Source: Providencia sp.
GTDB lineage: Bacteria > Pseudomonadota > Gammaproteobacteria > Enterobacterales > Enterobacteriaceae
Reading direction: 5' to 3'
Assembly (NCBI RefSeq): GCF_003533305.1
Contig: NZ_DOEH01000009.1
Location: 240,566 to 304,565, forward strand
Length of the DNA stretch: 64,000 nt
Below the pieces are notes generated by a model. That model was given only the letters and a program-made list of their open reading frames with translations, was not told where the DNA came from and did not search any database. This document shows, piece by piece, positions 17,028 through 25,901 of the stretch (positions are counted from its first letter, which is position 1; each line of letters begins with the position of its first letter). The position numbers and the translations under genes were made by a program.

Positions 17028-19577
17028 GTGAGTTTGCCATCCATATTTTTACCTGAACGTCTTAAAAGTGCACTTGAACAGTGGCAAGCACTTAGTTCTC
17101 ATCAGCTTTATTTTGCACCTATTCGCCATCATAGCCCTGCATGTTCTTATAGTGTGTTATCCCTAATTGAACAAGTTAAACCCGATTATGTTTTAATCGA
17201 AGGACCCGACAGTTTTAATTCGCTCATTTCTGGCTTATTGAATGAAGAAACTAAACCACCGGTTGCGATTATGGCACAAACAGAAATTAAAAATGAGCAA
17301 GATGAACACAATAAAAGTGACCCTGTCACACGATCAGCTTATTTTCCGTTTTGTGAGTATTCACCGGAATGGCAAGCGTTACAGGTAGGTCATCAACATA
17401 ATGCTAAATTAAGGTTTATTGATTTACCTTGGACCGGGCAAGTCAATGTAGATGAAAGTACAGAAAATCAAAGTTTACAAAAAGAACGCTACTTAGCTCA
17501 TAGTCTGTTTATTACACAACTTGCTAAGAAATGTGGTTGCCGTGATCATGATGAACTTTGGGAACACTTATTTGAATTACGTACAATTGAATCTTTAACT
17601 CATTGGCAATCATTTTTTCACGATAGTTTTATTTGGTGTGCATTAGCGCGTCTAGATTATGAGCCTGAAGTGCTTGAATCTGAAGGTTCAACTCAGCGCG
17701 AAATACATATGCAATCACACATTCAAGCAATCAAAACACAAGAGCCTAATGCAAAAATTGTGATTGTTACGGGTGGTTTTCATACCTTAGCCTTAATCGA
17801 AGGGCTAGCGAATAAGTTGACTGAGAATTTTGAATTATCATCAATCGAACAGAAAAAATTTTCTCAAAAACAGCAATTAGGTGAAAAAGATAAAGCTTGG
17901 CTTATTCGTTATAGTTATGACCGGTTAGATGCTTTAAATGGCTATGCTTCTGGGATGCCATCACCGGCATTTTATCAATGTGTTTGGGAAAGCTTGCTAC
18001 AGCAACGAGCCGATCAACTTAATAATAAAATTATTCCAACTCTTAATTATCGTAACCAATTAGGTATTCATTATTTATCGAAAGTTGCAGGAATATTAAG
18101 AGTCAAACAATTTGATGCTGCTCCTGGCTTTTTATCAGTCAAATTAGCGGCTGAACAGAGTTTTCGTTTAGCCATCTTTCGGGGCCATACGGGGCCAGGA
18201 CGCTATGATTTGCTCGATGGATTACAAAGTGCCTTTATCAAAGGCAGCTTAGATGAAAGCCAAAATGAATTGTGGCATGAAATACAAACCTGTTTTTCTG
18301 GGTTTATCTTGGGGCAGATCCCCAAAGGAACCATAACGCCGCCGTTAGTTGCTGAAGCCTATGAAATAGCAAAATCCTTTCGTTTTAAACTTGAGGATAC
18401 CTTAAGTAAAGTTAGCCGGTTAGATGTATACCGTAATCGCCAGCACCGTATGCGTAGCCGCTTTTTACATTTGCTCGCTTTTTTGGATATTCATTTCGCT
18501 AAACATATCACTGGACCTAATTTTCTTTCTGGTAACCAAATGGATTTGTTGTTTGAGGAATGGCGGTATGCATGGACACCTAATGTAGAAGGCGAGTTAA
18601 TAGCTTTATCTGAAAAAGGCACCCAGCTTAAAGCGATTGCTCTGAATCGATTACTTGAGATGGAAAAAAACCTTGAAGAGCAAGGTATAAGCCGCTCAAG
18701 CCAGAATGTTGTGGTTTTATTAATGCAAGCGGCCTTAATGGGATTGCATCAACGAATTCCAACATTATTTATGCTTCTTGACCGTTATATTCAGCAAGAT
18801 GCTAAATTTGAGTCACTGATTACTTGTGGTCATAAATTAGTACACTTATGGCGAGGTCGTAGTTTCTTTGATATTGATGAAGATCTTGTTATAGAACAAC
18901 GATTAGATAAAGTTCTTAAACAAAGTTTTTATTGTTTTGACCAATTATCACAAGGGGATGAACAACAACAAGAGTCGTATTTTAATGCTCTGCTTTCATG
19001 CCGAGAGCTAGTTACTTTCATGCCTGAAATTAATCCTAAAAGTGATTATTCCTCTGATTTTTACCATCAGTTAGCACGCTTAGATGGAAAGCTAAATCAT
19101 GCACCATTACTCAAAGGTGCCGTTGATGCATTACGATTTTTAGGTGGGAAAATTGATGATTCAGTGCTCACAACATCAATTCAACGTACTTTTAGCGCCG
19201 GTAGCGATCCCGAAATTGCGATTGGTTACTTTATTGGCGTTATGCGTGCTGCGCCTGAATTAGTTATACGTATACCTTTGTTGGTGGAATTATTAAACCA
19301 ATTATTGAGCGAATGGGACGATGAACGGTTTATTCAAGTCTTGCCTGATTTACGATTTGCATTTAGCCAATTAACACCAAAACAAAATGCTCAGATGGCA
19401 CAATGTATTGCGCAAAATTTATCAATTAAAACACAAGATTTAACGCTTCATCAAACTGAGTTCAGTGAAAAAAATATGCTACAAGCTATTCAACTAGAAA
19501 AAAAAATACAGCAACAGTTGGTTGAGCAAGGTCTACGAGGTTGGTTTGATAATGCAATGGAGGGCAAATCATCATGA
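17028..19577 (+). CDS. yehM: DUF5682-family protein (YehM-like)
   Basis: 849 residues starting at GTG, with AGGGA eight bases upstream. The N-terminal part carries the family pattern FAPIRHHSPACS (about 30-41) followed by VLIEGPDSF. A later conserved stretch is YDRLDALNGYASGMPSP near residue 300. No ATP-binding motif, membrane segment or signal peptide is seen. It overlaps the next gene (VWA) by four bases (ATGA), indicating translational coupling. E. coli YehM sits in the same context. Function unknown; partner of the MoxR/VWA pair by association. Confidence 0.85.
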   Translation: MSLPSIFLPERLKSALEQWQALSSHQLYFAPIRHHSPACSYSVLSLIEQVKPDYVLIEGPDSFNSLISGLLNEETKPPVAIMAQTEIKNEQDEHNKSDPVTRSAYFPFCEYSPEWQALQVGHQHNAKLRFIDLPWTGQVNVDESTENQSLQKERYLAHSLFITQLAKKCGCRDHDELWEHLFELRTIESLTHWQSFFHDSFIWCALARLDYEPEVLESEGSTQREIHMQSHIQAIKTQEPNAKIVIVTGGFHTLALIEGLANKLTENFELSSIEQKKFSQKQQLGEKDKAWLIRYSYDRLDALNGYASGMPSPAFYQCVWESLLQQRADQLNNKIIPTLNYRNQLGIHYLSKVAGILRVKQFDAAPGFLSVKLAAEQSFRLAIFRGHTGPGRYDLLDGLQSAFIKGSLDESQNELWHEIQTCFSGFILGQIPKGTITPPLVAEAYEIAKSFRFKLEDTLSKVSRLDVYRNRQHRMRSRFLHLLAFLDIHFAKHITGPNFLSGNQMDLLFEEWRYAWTPNVEGELIALSEKGTQLKAIALNRLLEMEKNLEEQGISRSSQNVVVLLMQAALMGLHQRIPTLFMLLDRYIQQDAKFESLITCGHKLVHLWRGRSFFDIDEDLVIEQRLDKVLKQSFYCFDQLSQGDEQQQESYFNALLSCRELVTFMPEINPKSDYSSDFYHQLARLDGKLNHAPLLKGAVDALRFLGGKIDDSVLTTSIQRTFSAGSDPEIAIGYFIGVMRAAPELVIRIPLLVELLNQLLSEWDDERFIQVLPDLRFAFSQLTPKQNAQMAQCIAQNLSIKTQDLTLHQTEFSEKNMLQAIQLEKKIQQQLVEQGLRGWFDNAMEGKSS

Positions 19578-20737
19578 GTCAAAAAAAGACTGAGAACGAA
19601 GCGTTAACGGAAGAACAAATTCAATTAGCTAAGCGTTGGCGTCTAATTTTAGGACAATATGCAGACAATGCGTTAGGGCAAGCGACACTCAATGCGAATG
19701 AACTAAAAATTGAACGCTCACTTGATTTTTTATATCGACGTGAATATCAACGACGTGGATTACGCCAGGAAAGTGGACGTCATGGCTCATTAGATGCATC
19801 TCAATTAACGGCTGTAAATTGGTTAAATCAAGCGCGAAAATTATTTCCTAATAATACTTTTGAGCGAATGCAATCACAGGCTTTAGAGCGTTATGAAATC
19901 AGTAGCCTATTAAAAGATCCTCAAGCTCTCAATGCGATGGAACCCACTAAAGTGCTAGCTAAATCGTTACTAAGCTTACGGGGAAAGATGAGTGAAGAAA
20001 CTCGCGATGCAGTTAAAAATATTATTCGAAAAGTTGTCGATGATATTTTAAGCCAGATGAAAAATCAGTTTAGGCAGGCATTAACGGGTCGTCGCAATCG
20101 TTTTAGTCGTTCATTTATTCCTAATAGTCGAAATTTTGATTGGCGAGCAACTATTGCTGCTAATTTAAAAAACTATGATCAACAAAACCAACGTTTAGTA
20201 ATTAAAACACCTCATTTTAATTCAAGACAGCAGCAACATTTACCCTGGGATGTCATTCTGTGTGTTGACCAAAGTGGTTCGATGGCAAGTTCAATTATGT
20301 ATGCGGCTGTTTGTGCCAGTATTTTAGCTGCATTGCCAACGGTGAGAGTTTCACTCGTCATTTTCGATACTCAGGTTGTTGATTTAAGTCATTTAGCGAA
20401 TGATCCCGTTGAAGTTTTAATGACAGTGCAACTTGGGGGCGGCACGGATATCGCTAAAGCCATGCAATATTGTGAAAGCTTGATCCGTAATCCAAAACGA
20501 ACCGTTATTTCTTTAATTAGTGATTTTGAAGAAGGAGGGGCATTGAATAACTTGCTCAATTGCACCCAGCGACTTCATAGCCAACAAGTCAAGCTACTTG
20601 GGCTTGCTGCTCTCGATGACGAGGCATTACCCGTTTACGACACTGAAATTGCACAAAAACTCGCAGATAGAGGAATGCATGTAGCAGCGTTGACACCAGA
20701 ACACTTTGCTCAATGGCTTGCGGAGGTGATGCAATGA
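19574..20737 (+). CDS. yehP: von Willebrand factor A domain protein (YehP-like)
   Basis: 387 residues. A helical N-terminal half is followed by a VWA domain from about residue 225. The metal-ion-dependent adhesion site is intact: D232-x-S234-x-S236, with GGGTD later and an Asp in SLISDFEEGG. VWA partners of MoxR ATPases usually guide substrate recognition or metal-dependent maturation of a target. It overlaps the genes on both sides (ATGA junctions), so DUF5682, VWA and SWIM proteins are probably made in fixed proportion. Confidence 0.9.
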   Translation: MSQKKTENEALTEEQIQLAKRWRLILGQYADNALGQATLNANELKIERSLDFLYRREYQRRGLRQESGRHGSLDASQLTAVNWLNQARKLFPNNTFERMQSQALERYEISSLLKDPQALNAMEPTKVLAKSLLSLRGKMSEETRDAVKNIIRKVVDDILSQMKNQFRQALTGRRNRFSRSFIPNSRNFDWRATIAANLKNYDQQNQRLVIKTPHFNSRQQQHLPWDVILCVDQSGSMASSIMYAAVCASILAALPTVRVSLVIFDTQVVDLSHLANDPVEVLMTVQLGGGTDIAKAMQYCESLIRNPKRTVISLISDFEEGGALNNLLNCTQRLHSQQVKLLGLAALDDEALPVYDTEIAQKLADRGMHVAALTPEHFAQWLAEVMQ

Positions 20738-22803
20738 GTTGGAAAACAGTTTATTTCCACTATGACGACGATGCACTTGCGGTATTTGCTAACGTCGGGT
20801 TACTTCGACGTGCTCGCAAAGATATTGGAAATGAGAAAGTGATACCAATCGATTTAACTAATGGCAGCTTTAATAGTGATGGTCAGCAAGTTAAATTGGA
20901 TGAGCAGGGAGTGCAACAGGCGACTTGTGATTGTACTGCTTCTGGTTGCTGCAAACATATATTAGCGGCAATACTGTGGTTGCAAGCTAATATAAGCGAC
21001 GATATATCTGCCTTAAATAAACCCCTTCAAGATAATCACGCACAAATACCGGTAGAGCCAGTGCCTTTACTACATGAACTGCTAGCGTTAGAGACGGGGT
21101 CTTTAGTTAAGCAAAATTCTAAAGCAGATTGTCGATTAGCCATTCGGTTATTACAAGCTTGGGACAACATTGAATTACGTACTGATGACCAATGTACGCA
21201 ATTTAAGATTTTTTTACCTGATTACGAAGAGCCGATTATCTATCTTCGCGGTAATGGTTTTCAAGGAATGTTGTCATCATTACCAGAAAGGCAAAAAAAA
21301 GCGCTACATTTGGCCGCTATGGCTAAGTTGTTTACTCAACAAAACCAGCAATGGTTGTGGCCAGATGATTTGGTTGTTGCAACAGAGACTAAGCAAACAT
21401 TAAATAATGATGATAAAGCGGTTATTGAATCAATACAGATCTTTATTCAAAATATGCTGCGTCAAGGCTTATCCCATATTAGTCAAAGTAGTGCAGCTCA
21501 ATTACAGTTATTAAATATGTCCGCTCGCGCGGAAGGATTGCCTAGACTAGGGAATTATTTAAAACGATTAAGTAGCCAAGTTAAGTTATTAGCGAATAAA
21601 CATTTTACGATGGATGAAGGGCAAGTATTGCGTCTGATTGCACGAATCTCGGCCTATTTATATCAATTACTTCATGCAAACGAAGACCAACTTATTTTAT
21701 TGCGCGGGCGAGTCAGGCAGCAATATGAAGGTAAAAATACAACGCTAAATTTAATGCCTATTGACGCTCAATGGTGGCAAACTCAAAGTGGAGCAATTGG
21801 GGCAACTTTCAGTTTTTGGGATACCAAAGATAAGAAAGTTATTCAAACTACTCAAGCAAGGGCCAATAGACTGGATGCTAATTTTAATCGTACCAATGTT
21901 TGGCAAACGTTAGCTATCTGGAAACAAACTGCTGATAATCTTATGCGAAATTCATTTGAATTACATGAACCTAGGTTATCAGATGAAGGCAAACTGGCAG
22001 CCAGTGGAGAGAGTTACGCACTTAATCATTCAAATAAGTTTATTGCAATAGCCGATTACCAACAGCTTCAAACGGAATATGGCTTTAGCGAGTGGCCTAA
22101 CGCCGTCGAATATCTCTCTAACTTACAAGAGGATAATATCTATGAACCTGTATTACTTCATATTGATAGTTATGAGCAACTCTATTGGAATGAAACTGAG
22201 CAATGTATTTTATGGGCAATATCAGATAAGAATCACAATACCGCCTTTTTGCGTTTAAATTGGCAAGGTAATGAAAGCAATAAAATTGAAGAATTGCGTT
22301 TTATTACTAAACAAAAACTTCCTATAGCTGCGATAGCAGTACAAATTGTTTATCATCAACAAGAAATCCAGTTAGTACCAAAAACTTTATGGTTTAAAAA
22401 AGAAAAAGGGGTCGAGTTATTTTATTTAGACTTTGAGTTTATTCCTCGAAAAAAGAAGCCCTCGAATTTTATTAATCATATTTTAGAGTATATGGCGAAA
22501 AAACAACACACGAGCGCTAATTTTATCCCTGTTCCAACCTTAACTCAGCAACTGACAAGGCCTATTTTTTCAGTGATTGAAACTCAAGCTTGTACAGGCA
22601 GACAGCAATTATCGCAAAGTCAAAAAAATGAATTAATTTATGTTGTAGGAACACTACGAGAGCTTGGTATGGAGTGGTTTGCCAAACAAGTTGAGTGTTT
22701 TGCTAACTCTTTGGATCAAGAGTCAGAAGCGCTTTTAAAGTTAGTCTACTTATGTGAACAATTTGAGCGTTCGCAAATGCCACTACCATTTGATATACAT
22801 TGA
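20734..22803 (+). CDS. yehQ: SWIM zinc-finger protein (YehQ-like)
   Basis: 689 residues. Start set at 20734 because GGAGGTGA lies just upstream and the ATG overlaps the VWA stop codon; an earlier in-frame ATG (20713) lacks this. The SWIM motif is intact near the N-terminus: C65-x-C67, then C73-x-H75. SWIM domains bind zinc and mediate DNA or protein contacts. The remaining 600 residues show no motif I recognise. It is the last gene of the cluster, closed by a terminator hairpin at 22816-22843. Matches E. coli YehQ by domain and position. Confidence 0.87.
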   Translation: MSWKTVYFHYDDDALAVFANVGLLRRARKDIGNEKVIPIDLTNGSFNSDGQQVKLDEQGVQQATCDCTASGCCKHILAAILWLQANISDDISALNKPLQDNHAQIPVEPVPLLHELLALETGSLVKQNSKADCRLAIRLLQAWDNIELRTDDQCTQFKIFLPDYEEPIIYLRGNGFQGMLSSLPERQKKALHLAAMAKLFTQQNQQWLWPDDLVVATETKQTLNNDDKAVIESIQIFIQNMLRQGLSHISQSSAAQLQLLNMSARAEGLPRLGNYLKRLSSQVKLLANKHFTMDEGQVLRLIARISAYLYQLLHANEDQLILLRGRVRQQYEGKNTTLNLMPIDAQWWQTQSGAIGATFSFWDTKDKKVIQTTQARANRLDANFNRTNVWQTLAIWKQTADNLMRNSFELHEPRLSDEGKLAASGESYALNHSNKFIAIADYQQLQTEYGFSEWPNAVEYLSNLQEDNIYEPVLLHIDSYEQLYWNETEQCILWAISDKNHNTAFLRLNWQGNESNKIEELRFITKQKLPIAAIAVQIVYHQQEIQLVPKTLWFKKEKGVELFYLDFEFIPRKKKPSNFINHILEYMAKKQHTSANFIPVPTLTQQLTRPIFSVIETQACTGRQQLSQSQKNELIYVVGTLRELGMEWFAKQVECFANSLDQESEALLKLVYLCEQFERSQMPLPFDIH

Positions 22804-22815
22804 TGATTTTTATAA

Positions 22816-22843
22816 GTGGATGACGTTAATATGTGTCATCCAC
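22816..22843. terminator. hairpin terminator between convergent genes
   Basis: GTGGATGAC (22816-22824) pairs perfectly with GTCATCCAC (22835-22843). It separates the yehQ-type gene from the convergent MarR gene. Confidence 0.7.
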
Positions 22844-22848
22844 AAATT

Positions 22849-23334
22849 CTAAGATTCAAATGACGCTAAAAATAAGCGTAAAATTTGGTCGAGAGATTGT
22901 TGTTGCGCTTCAGGAAGACTGGAAATAAGACGTGTTTGATTTTGTGTGTGAGCCTCTATCGCCTTATTAATTAAGGTTAACCCTTCAGGCGTTAAAGTAA
23001 CTAAAAAACCTCTCCCATCTTCAGGGTTCACATATCGTTTAACATATCCGACTTTTTCTAACTGATCGATACGATTTGTCATCGTTCCAGATGTAACCAT
23101 TAACGTGGTGAGCATATCGCTTGGGCTTAAGGTAAAAGGGGAGCCGGCTCGACGCAAAGTAGCAAGCACATCAAAACTTGAACGATTAAGACCAAATTGC
23201 GCAAATACTTTTTCCATTTCGCGAGCTAAGTGGTGCGCTACATTCCCTAAACGACCAATGAGCCCCATAGCACTAGTATCGAGGTCTGGACGCTCGCGTT
23301 CCCACTGTTGAGTGATTTTATCTATTCTATCCAT
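22849..23334 (-). CDS. MarR-family repressor, PecS-like
   Basis: 161 residues from the ATG at 23334 (an in-frame TTG at 23340 is the alternative). The N-terminal QQWERERPDLD and the winged helix (LNRSSFDVLATLRR to NRIDQLEKVGYV) are close to PecS of plant-pathogenic enterobacteria. MarR proteins are dimers released by phenolic or urate-type ligands. It is divergent from an EamA-type exporter, the same arrangement as pecS-pecM, with two 18-bp palindromes between them that probably are its operators. Ligand unknown. Confidence 0.88.
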   Translation of the reverse strand: MDRIDKITQQWERERPDLDTSAMGLIGRLGNVAHHLAREMEKVFAQFGLNRSSFDVLATLRRAGSPFTLSPSDMLTTLMVTSGTMTNRIDQLEKVGYVKRYVNPEDGRGFLVTLTPEGLTLINKAIEAHTQNQTRLISSLPEAQQQSLDQILRLFLASFES

Positions 23335-23355
23335 AGACAAATAATAGTTTGAATT

Positions 23356-23373
23356 TATCTTGACGTCAAGGTA
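23356..23373. promoter_or_regulatory. operator-like palindrome 1 for the MarR regulator
   Basis: TATCTTGACGTCAAGGTA, near-perfect dyad with TTGACGTCAA core, 22 bp upstream of the MarR start. Same outer sequence as the second site, centre-to-centre 27 bp. Confidence 0.65.
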
Positions 23374-23382
23374 AGTTAAAAC

Positions 23383-23400
23383 TATCTTGATATCAAGATA
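23383..23400. promoter_or_regulatory. operator-like palindrome 2 for the MarR regulator
   Basis: TATCTTGATATCAAGATA is a perfect 18-bp palindrome, 18 bp before the EamA start codon. Together with site 1 it would allow one repressor to control both divergent promoters. Confidence 0.7.
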
Positions 23401-23418
23401 AATTAGTGGGTGTTTTAT

Positions 23419-24309
23419 ATGAACGATATTAAAAATAGATATGTAATTTTATTATTAACTGCATTGGCTCCTATCGTTTGGGGAAGCACCTATTTGGTGA
23501 CAACCGAAATGCTACCGAAGGGAATGCCTTTAATGCTGGCTGTATTACGTGCATTGCCAGCCGGATTATTATTACTATTATTTATACGAAAGTTACCACA
23601 AGGCATTTGGTGGGGACGTGTAGTGATGCTTGGGATTTTAAATTTCTCACTTTTTTGGTGGTTATTATTTATTGCAGCTTATCGCTTGCCTGGTGGGGTT
23701 GCGGCTACAGTAGGGGCAATTCAACCATTAATTGTATTGTTCCTTAGTCGATGGTTATTAAATAGTCAGTTGTCTTTTTTATCTATATTGGCTTCTTTTA
23801 GTGGAATTATTGGAGTGGCTATTTTATTACTGACACCTAATGCAATGCTTGATATGACTGGAATAATTGCTGGGTTTTTAGGCGCATTTTCGATGGCCGC
23901 TGGAACTGTGCTGAGTCGTCGCTGGCAGCCGCCAGTTAATGCTATAACATTTACTTCTTGGCAACTAACTGCTGGTGGATTGGTATTGTTACCTTTTGCA
24001 TTATATTTTGAACCTGCATTACCACCGTTAACATTGATTAATTTTATAGGTTTAAGTTATTTAACTATTATTGGTGGAGCTTTAACTTATGCTCTTTGGT
24101 TTAGAGGTCTAGCTATATTAGGACCAAGCTCAGTTGCTTCGTTGGGGTTTTTAAGTCCAGTCAGTGCTGTATTATTGGGATGGATAGTATTAGATCAGCA
24201 ATTAAGTATGTGGCAATTCATCGGAATGCTGGTGATATTAGCCAGTGTATGGGTAAGCCAGCAATCAGAGAGAAAGCTAGCTTTAAATCAATATAAAGAA
24301 TCGATATAA
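23419..24309 (+). CDS. EamA/DMT-family exporter, PecM-like
   Basis: 296 residues in ten hydrophobic segments forming two EamA repeats (about 10-140 and 150-285), the usual size for inner-membrane drug/metabolite exporters. WGSTYLVTTEMLP near the start is typical. Start placed at 23419 behind GTGGG rather than at an upstream GTG. Divergent from a PecS-like MarR regulator and preceded by its likely operator, so it is probably induced by the exported compound. Substrate unknown. Confidence 0.88.
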   Translation: MNDIKNRYVILLLTALAPIVWGSTYLVTTEMLPKGMPLMLAVLRALPAGLLLLLFIRKLPQGIWWGRVVMLGILNFSLFWWLLFIAAYRLPGGVAATVGAIQPLIVLFLSRWLLNSQLSFLSILASFSGIIGVAILLLTPNAMLDMTGIIAGFLGAFSMAAGTVLSRRWQPPVNAITFTSWQLTAGGLVLLPFALYFEPALPPLTLINFIGLSYLTIIGGALTYALWFRGLAILGPSSVASLGFLSPVSAVLLGWIVLDQQLSMWQFIGMLVILASVWVSQQSERKLALNQYKESI

Positions 24310-24337
24310 CTGCATTGATAACTATCATATTTATCTC

Positions 24338-24365
24338 AATGTCTTATTAATAGAAATAAGGCATT
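24338..24365 (+). terminator. possible hairpin terminator after the EamA gene
   Basis: AATGTCTTATT (24338-24348) pairs with AATAAGGCATT (24355-24365) with one G-U pair. No clean T-run follows, so it may be weak. Confidence 0.4.
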
Positions 24366-24408
24366 ATATAATTATGTATTTACGCAGTTTTTCAAGTGGA
24401 TGATAATT

Positions 24409-25008
24409 ATGTCGTTGTTTCTGAAGTTTCATATTTTAATGCCTATTTTATTTGCTTCGTTATGTTATGGATATGAACCTGAGCAAGGAGATATTATTTT
24501 CCAAACGTCAAAATCAACACAGAGTTTAGCTATCCAAAAAGCAACAAATTCACCATACAGCCATATGGGAATTATATTATTTAATAACGGTAAACCTTAT
24601 GTTTACGAAGCATCTAATGTGGTTAAATTTACTTCATTACATATCTGGATTAACCAAGGTGTCGCCAATAAGTATGTTGTTAAAAGAGTAAAGAATAGAC
24701 TAAGTGATTCGCAAAAAGATAAATTATATCAACAGGCTATGTTATATAAATCTAAACCTTATGATTTAGCTTTTTCTTGGTCTAATGATAAAATGTATTG
24801 TTCTGAATTGGTCTGGAAAATTTACTACCATGGTATTGATGTAAAAGTTGGTAAGCTAGAGAAACTGAAAGATTTTGATTTAAGTTCAAAAGCAGTTAAA
24901 GCTAAGCTTGCGGAACGTTATGGATCGAAAATACCTTATAATGAGACTGTAATTTCACCTCAAGAGATGTTTGAATCACCATTATTGGTATTGGTAGATG
25001 AAAAATAG
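24409..25008 (+). CDS. yiiX: YiiX family hydrolase (permuted NlpC/P60 papain-like fold)
   Basis: 199 residues. Start at 24409 behind AGTGGA. An N-terminal signal peptide (about 1-20) is followed by the mature start YEPEQGDIIFQ, so the protein is exported to the periplasm. Similar to E. coli YiiX throughout: SYSH-like SPYSHMGI with the catalytic His, then KMYCSELVWKIY with the catalytic Cys. The permuted NlpC/P60 group cleaves amide bonds in peptidoglycan peptides or lipids; the precise substrate is not known. Confidence 0.87.
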   Translation: MSLFLKFHILMPILFASLCYGYEPEQGDIIFQTSKSTQSLAIQKATNSPYSHMGIILFNNGKPYVYEASNVVKFTSLHIWINQGVANKYVVKRVKNRLSDSQKDKLYQQAMLYKSKPYDLAFSWSNDKMYCSELVWKIYYHGIDVKVGKLEKLKDFDLSSKAVKAKLAERYGSKIPYNETVISPQEMFESPLLVLVDEK

Positions 25009-25108
25009 CCATAAAAGTAAGAAGATATATTTTTACATTATACCTAAATGGTCTATTTATTGAAAAATCATTGATCAAAAATCACCTTAATACTGCGAAA
25101 TTGAAATC

Positions 25109-25741
25109 ATGCTATTTTCTGACGAAGAGAACAATATTGTAATTGCTGAAGATGCTTATTTGTTAAAAGGATTTCTTTTAGGACAAGGGGAACCGTTATT
25201 ATTAGCATTAAGCAATGTTATCTTGCAGGCTCCACTTCGTCATATGGTGACGCCTGGTGGTTATAACATGTCAGTTGCAATGACTAATTGCGGGGACTGG
25301 GGATGGGTGACAGACGAAACCGGCTATCGTTATTCTTTACGTGACCCTGTCACAAATAATCCATGGCCCGTTATGCCTGAAATATTTAAAAAACTGGCTA
25401 TCGATGCAGCAAAAAGCGTGGGATTCAATCACTTTGAACCAGACGCATGTCTTATCAATCAATACAGTGTAGGTTCTAAATTATCTCTACACCAAGATAA
25501 AGACGAAGTTGATTTTTCACACCCCATTGTGTCTTTTTCGTTCGGATTACCTGCAATGTTTGATTTTGGTGGTATAAAGAGAGAAATGCCGAAAATAGCT
25601 ATCTTACTCGAACATGGTGATGTATTAGTCTGGGGTGGCCGCTCGCGCTTAAATTTTCATGGGGTACGAAGTATAAAAGCAGGCGAGCATCCTTTATTAG
25701 GACCTTTTCGTTTTAATATAACCTTTCGATGTTCTCATTAG
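25109..25741 (+). CDS. alkB: DNA oxidative demethylase AlkB
   Basis: 210 residues, near the 216 of E. coli AlkB. The Fe(II)/2-oxoglutarate dioxygenase residues are all visible: HQD (LSLHQDKDE), the distal His (LNFHGVRS) and the 2-oxoglutarate-binding arginines in GPFRFNITFR. The enzyme removes methyl lesions such as 1-methyladenine and 3-methylcytosine from DNA and RNA. In E. coli alkB is in the ada operon; here it stands alone with no ada next to it, so adaptive-response control is not evident from this context. Confidence 0.95.
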   Translation: MLFSDEENNIVIAEDAYLLKGFLLGQGEPLLLALSNVILQAPLRHMVTPGGYNMSVAMTNCGDWGWVTDETGYRYSLRDPVTNNPWPVMPEIFKKLAIDAAKSVGFNHFEPDACLINQYSVGSKLSLHQDKDEVDFSHPIVSFSFGLPAMFDFGGIKREMPKIAILLEHGDVLVWGGRSRLNFHGVRSIKAGEHPLLGPFRFNITFRCSH

Positions 25742-25901
25742 GTCACTGCTTAAGCTTAATTATATGGTTAGCTATAATAAGTTAACTATATAATTTTTAT
25801 ATCATTCATAATTTAAAATAGTATTGAATAATTAATTAGATACGCATATAACTATGACATCTTTGAATGAGAAACCAACAAAGTAACGATAGGTAGATTC
25901 C

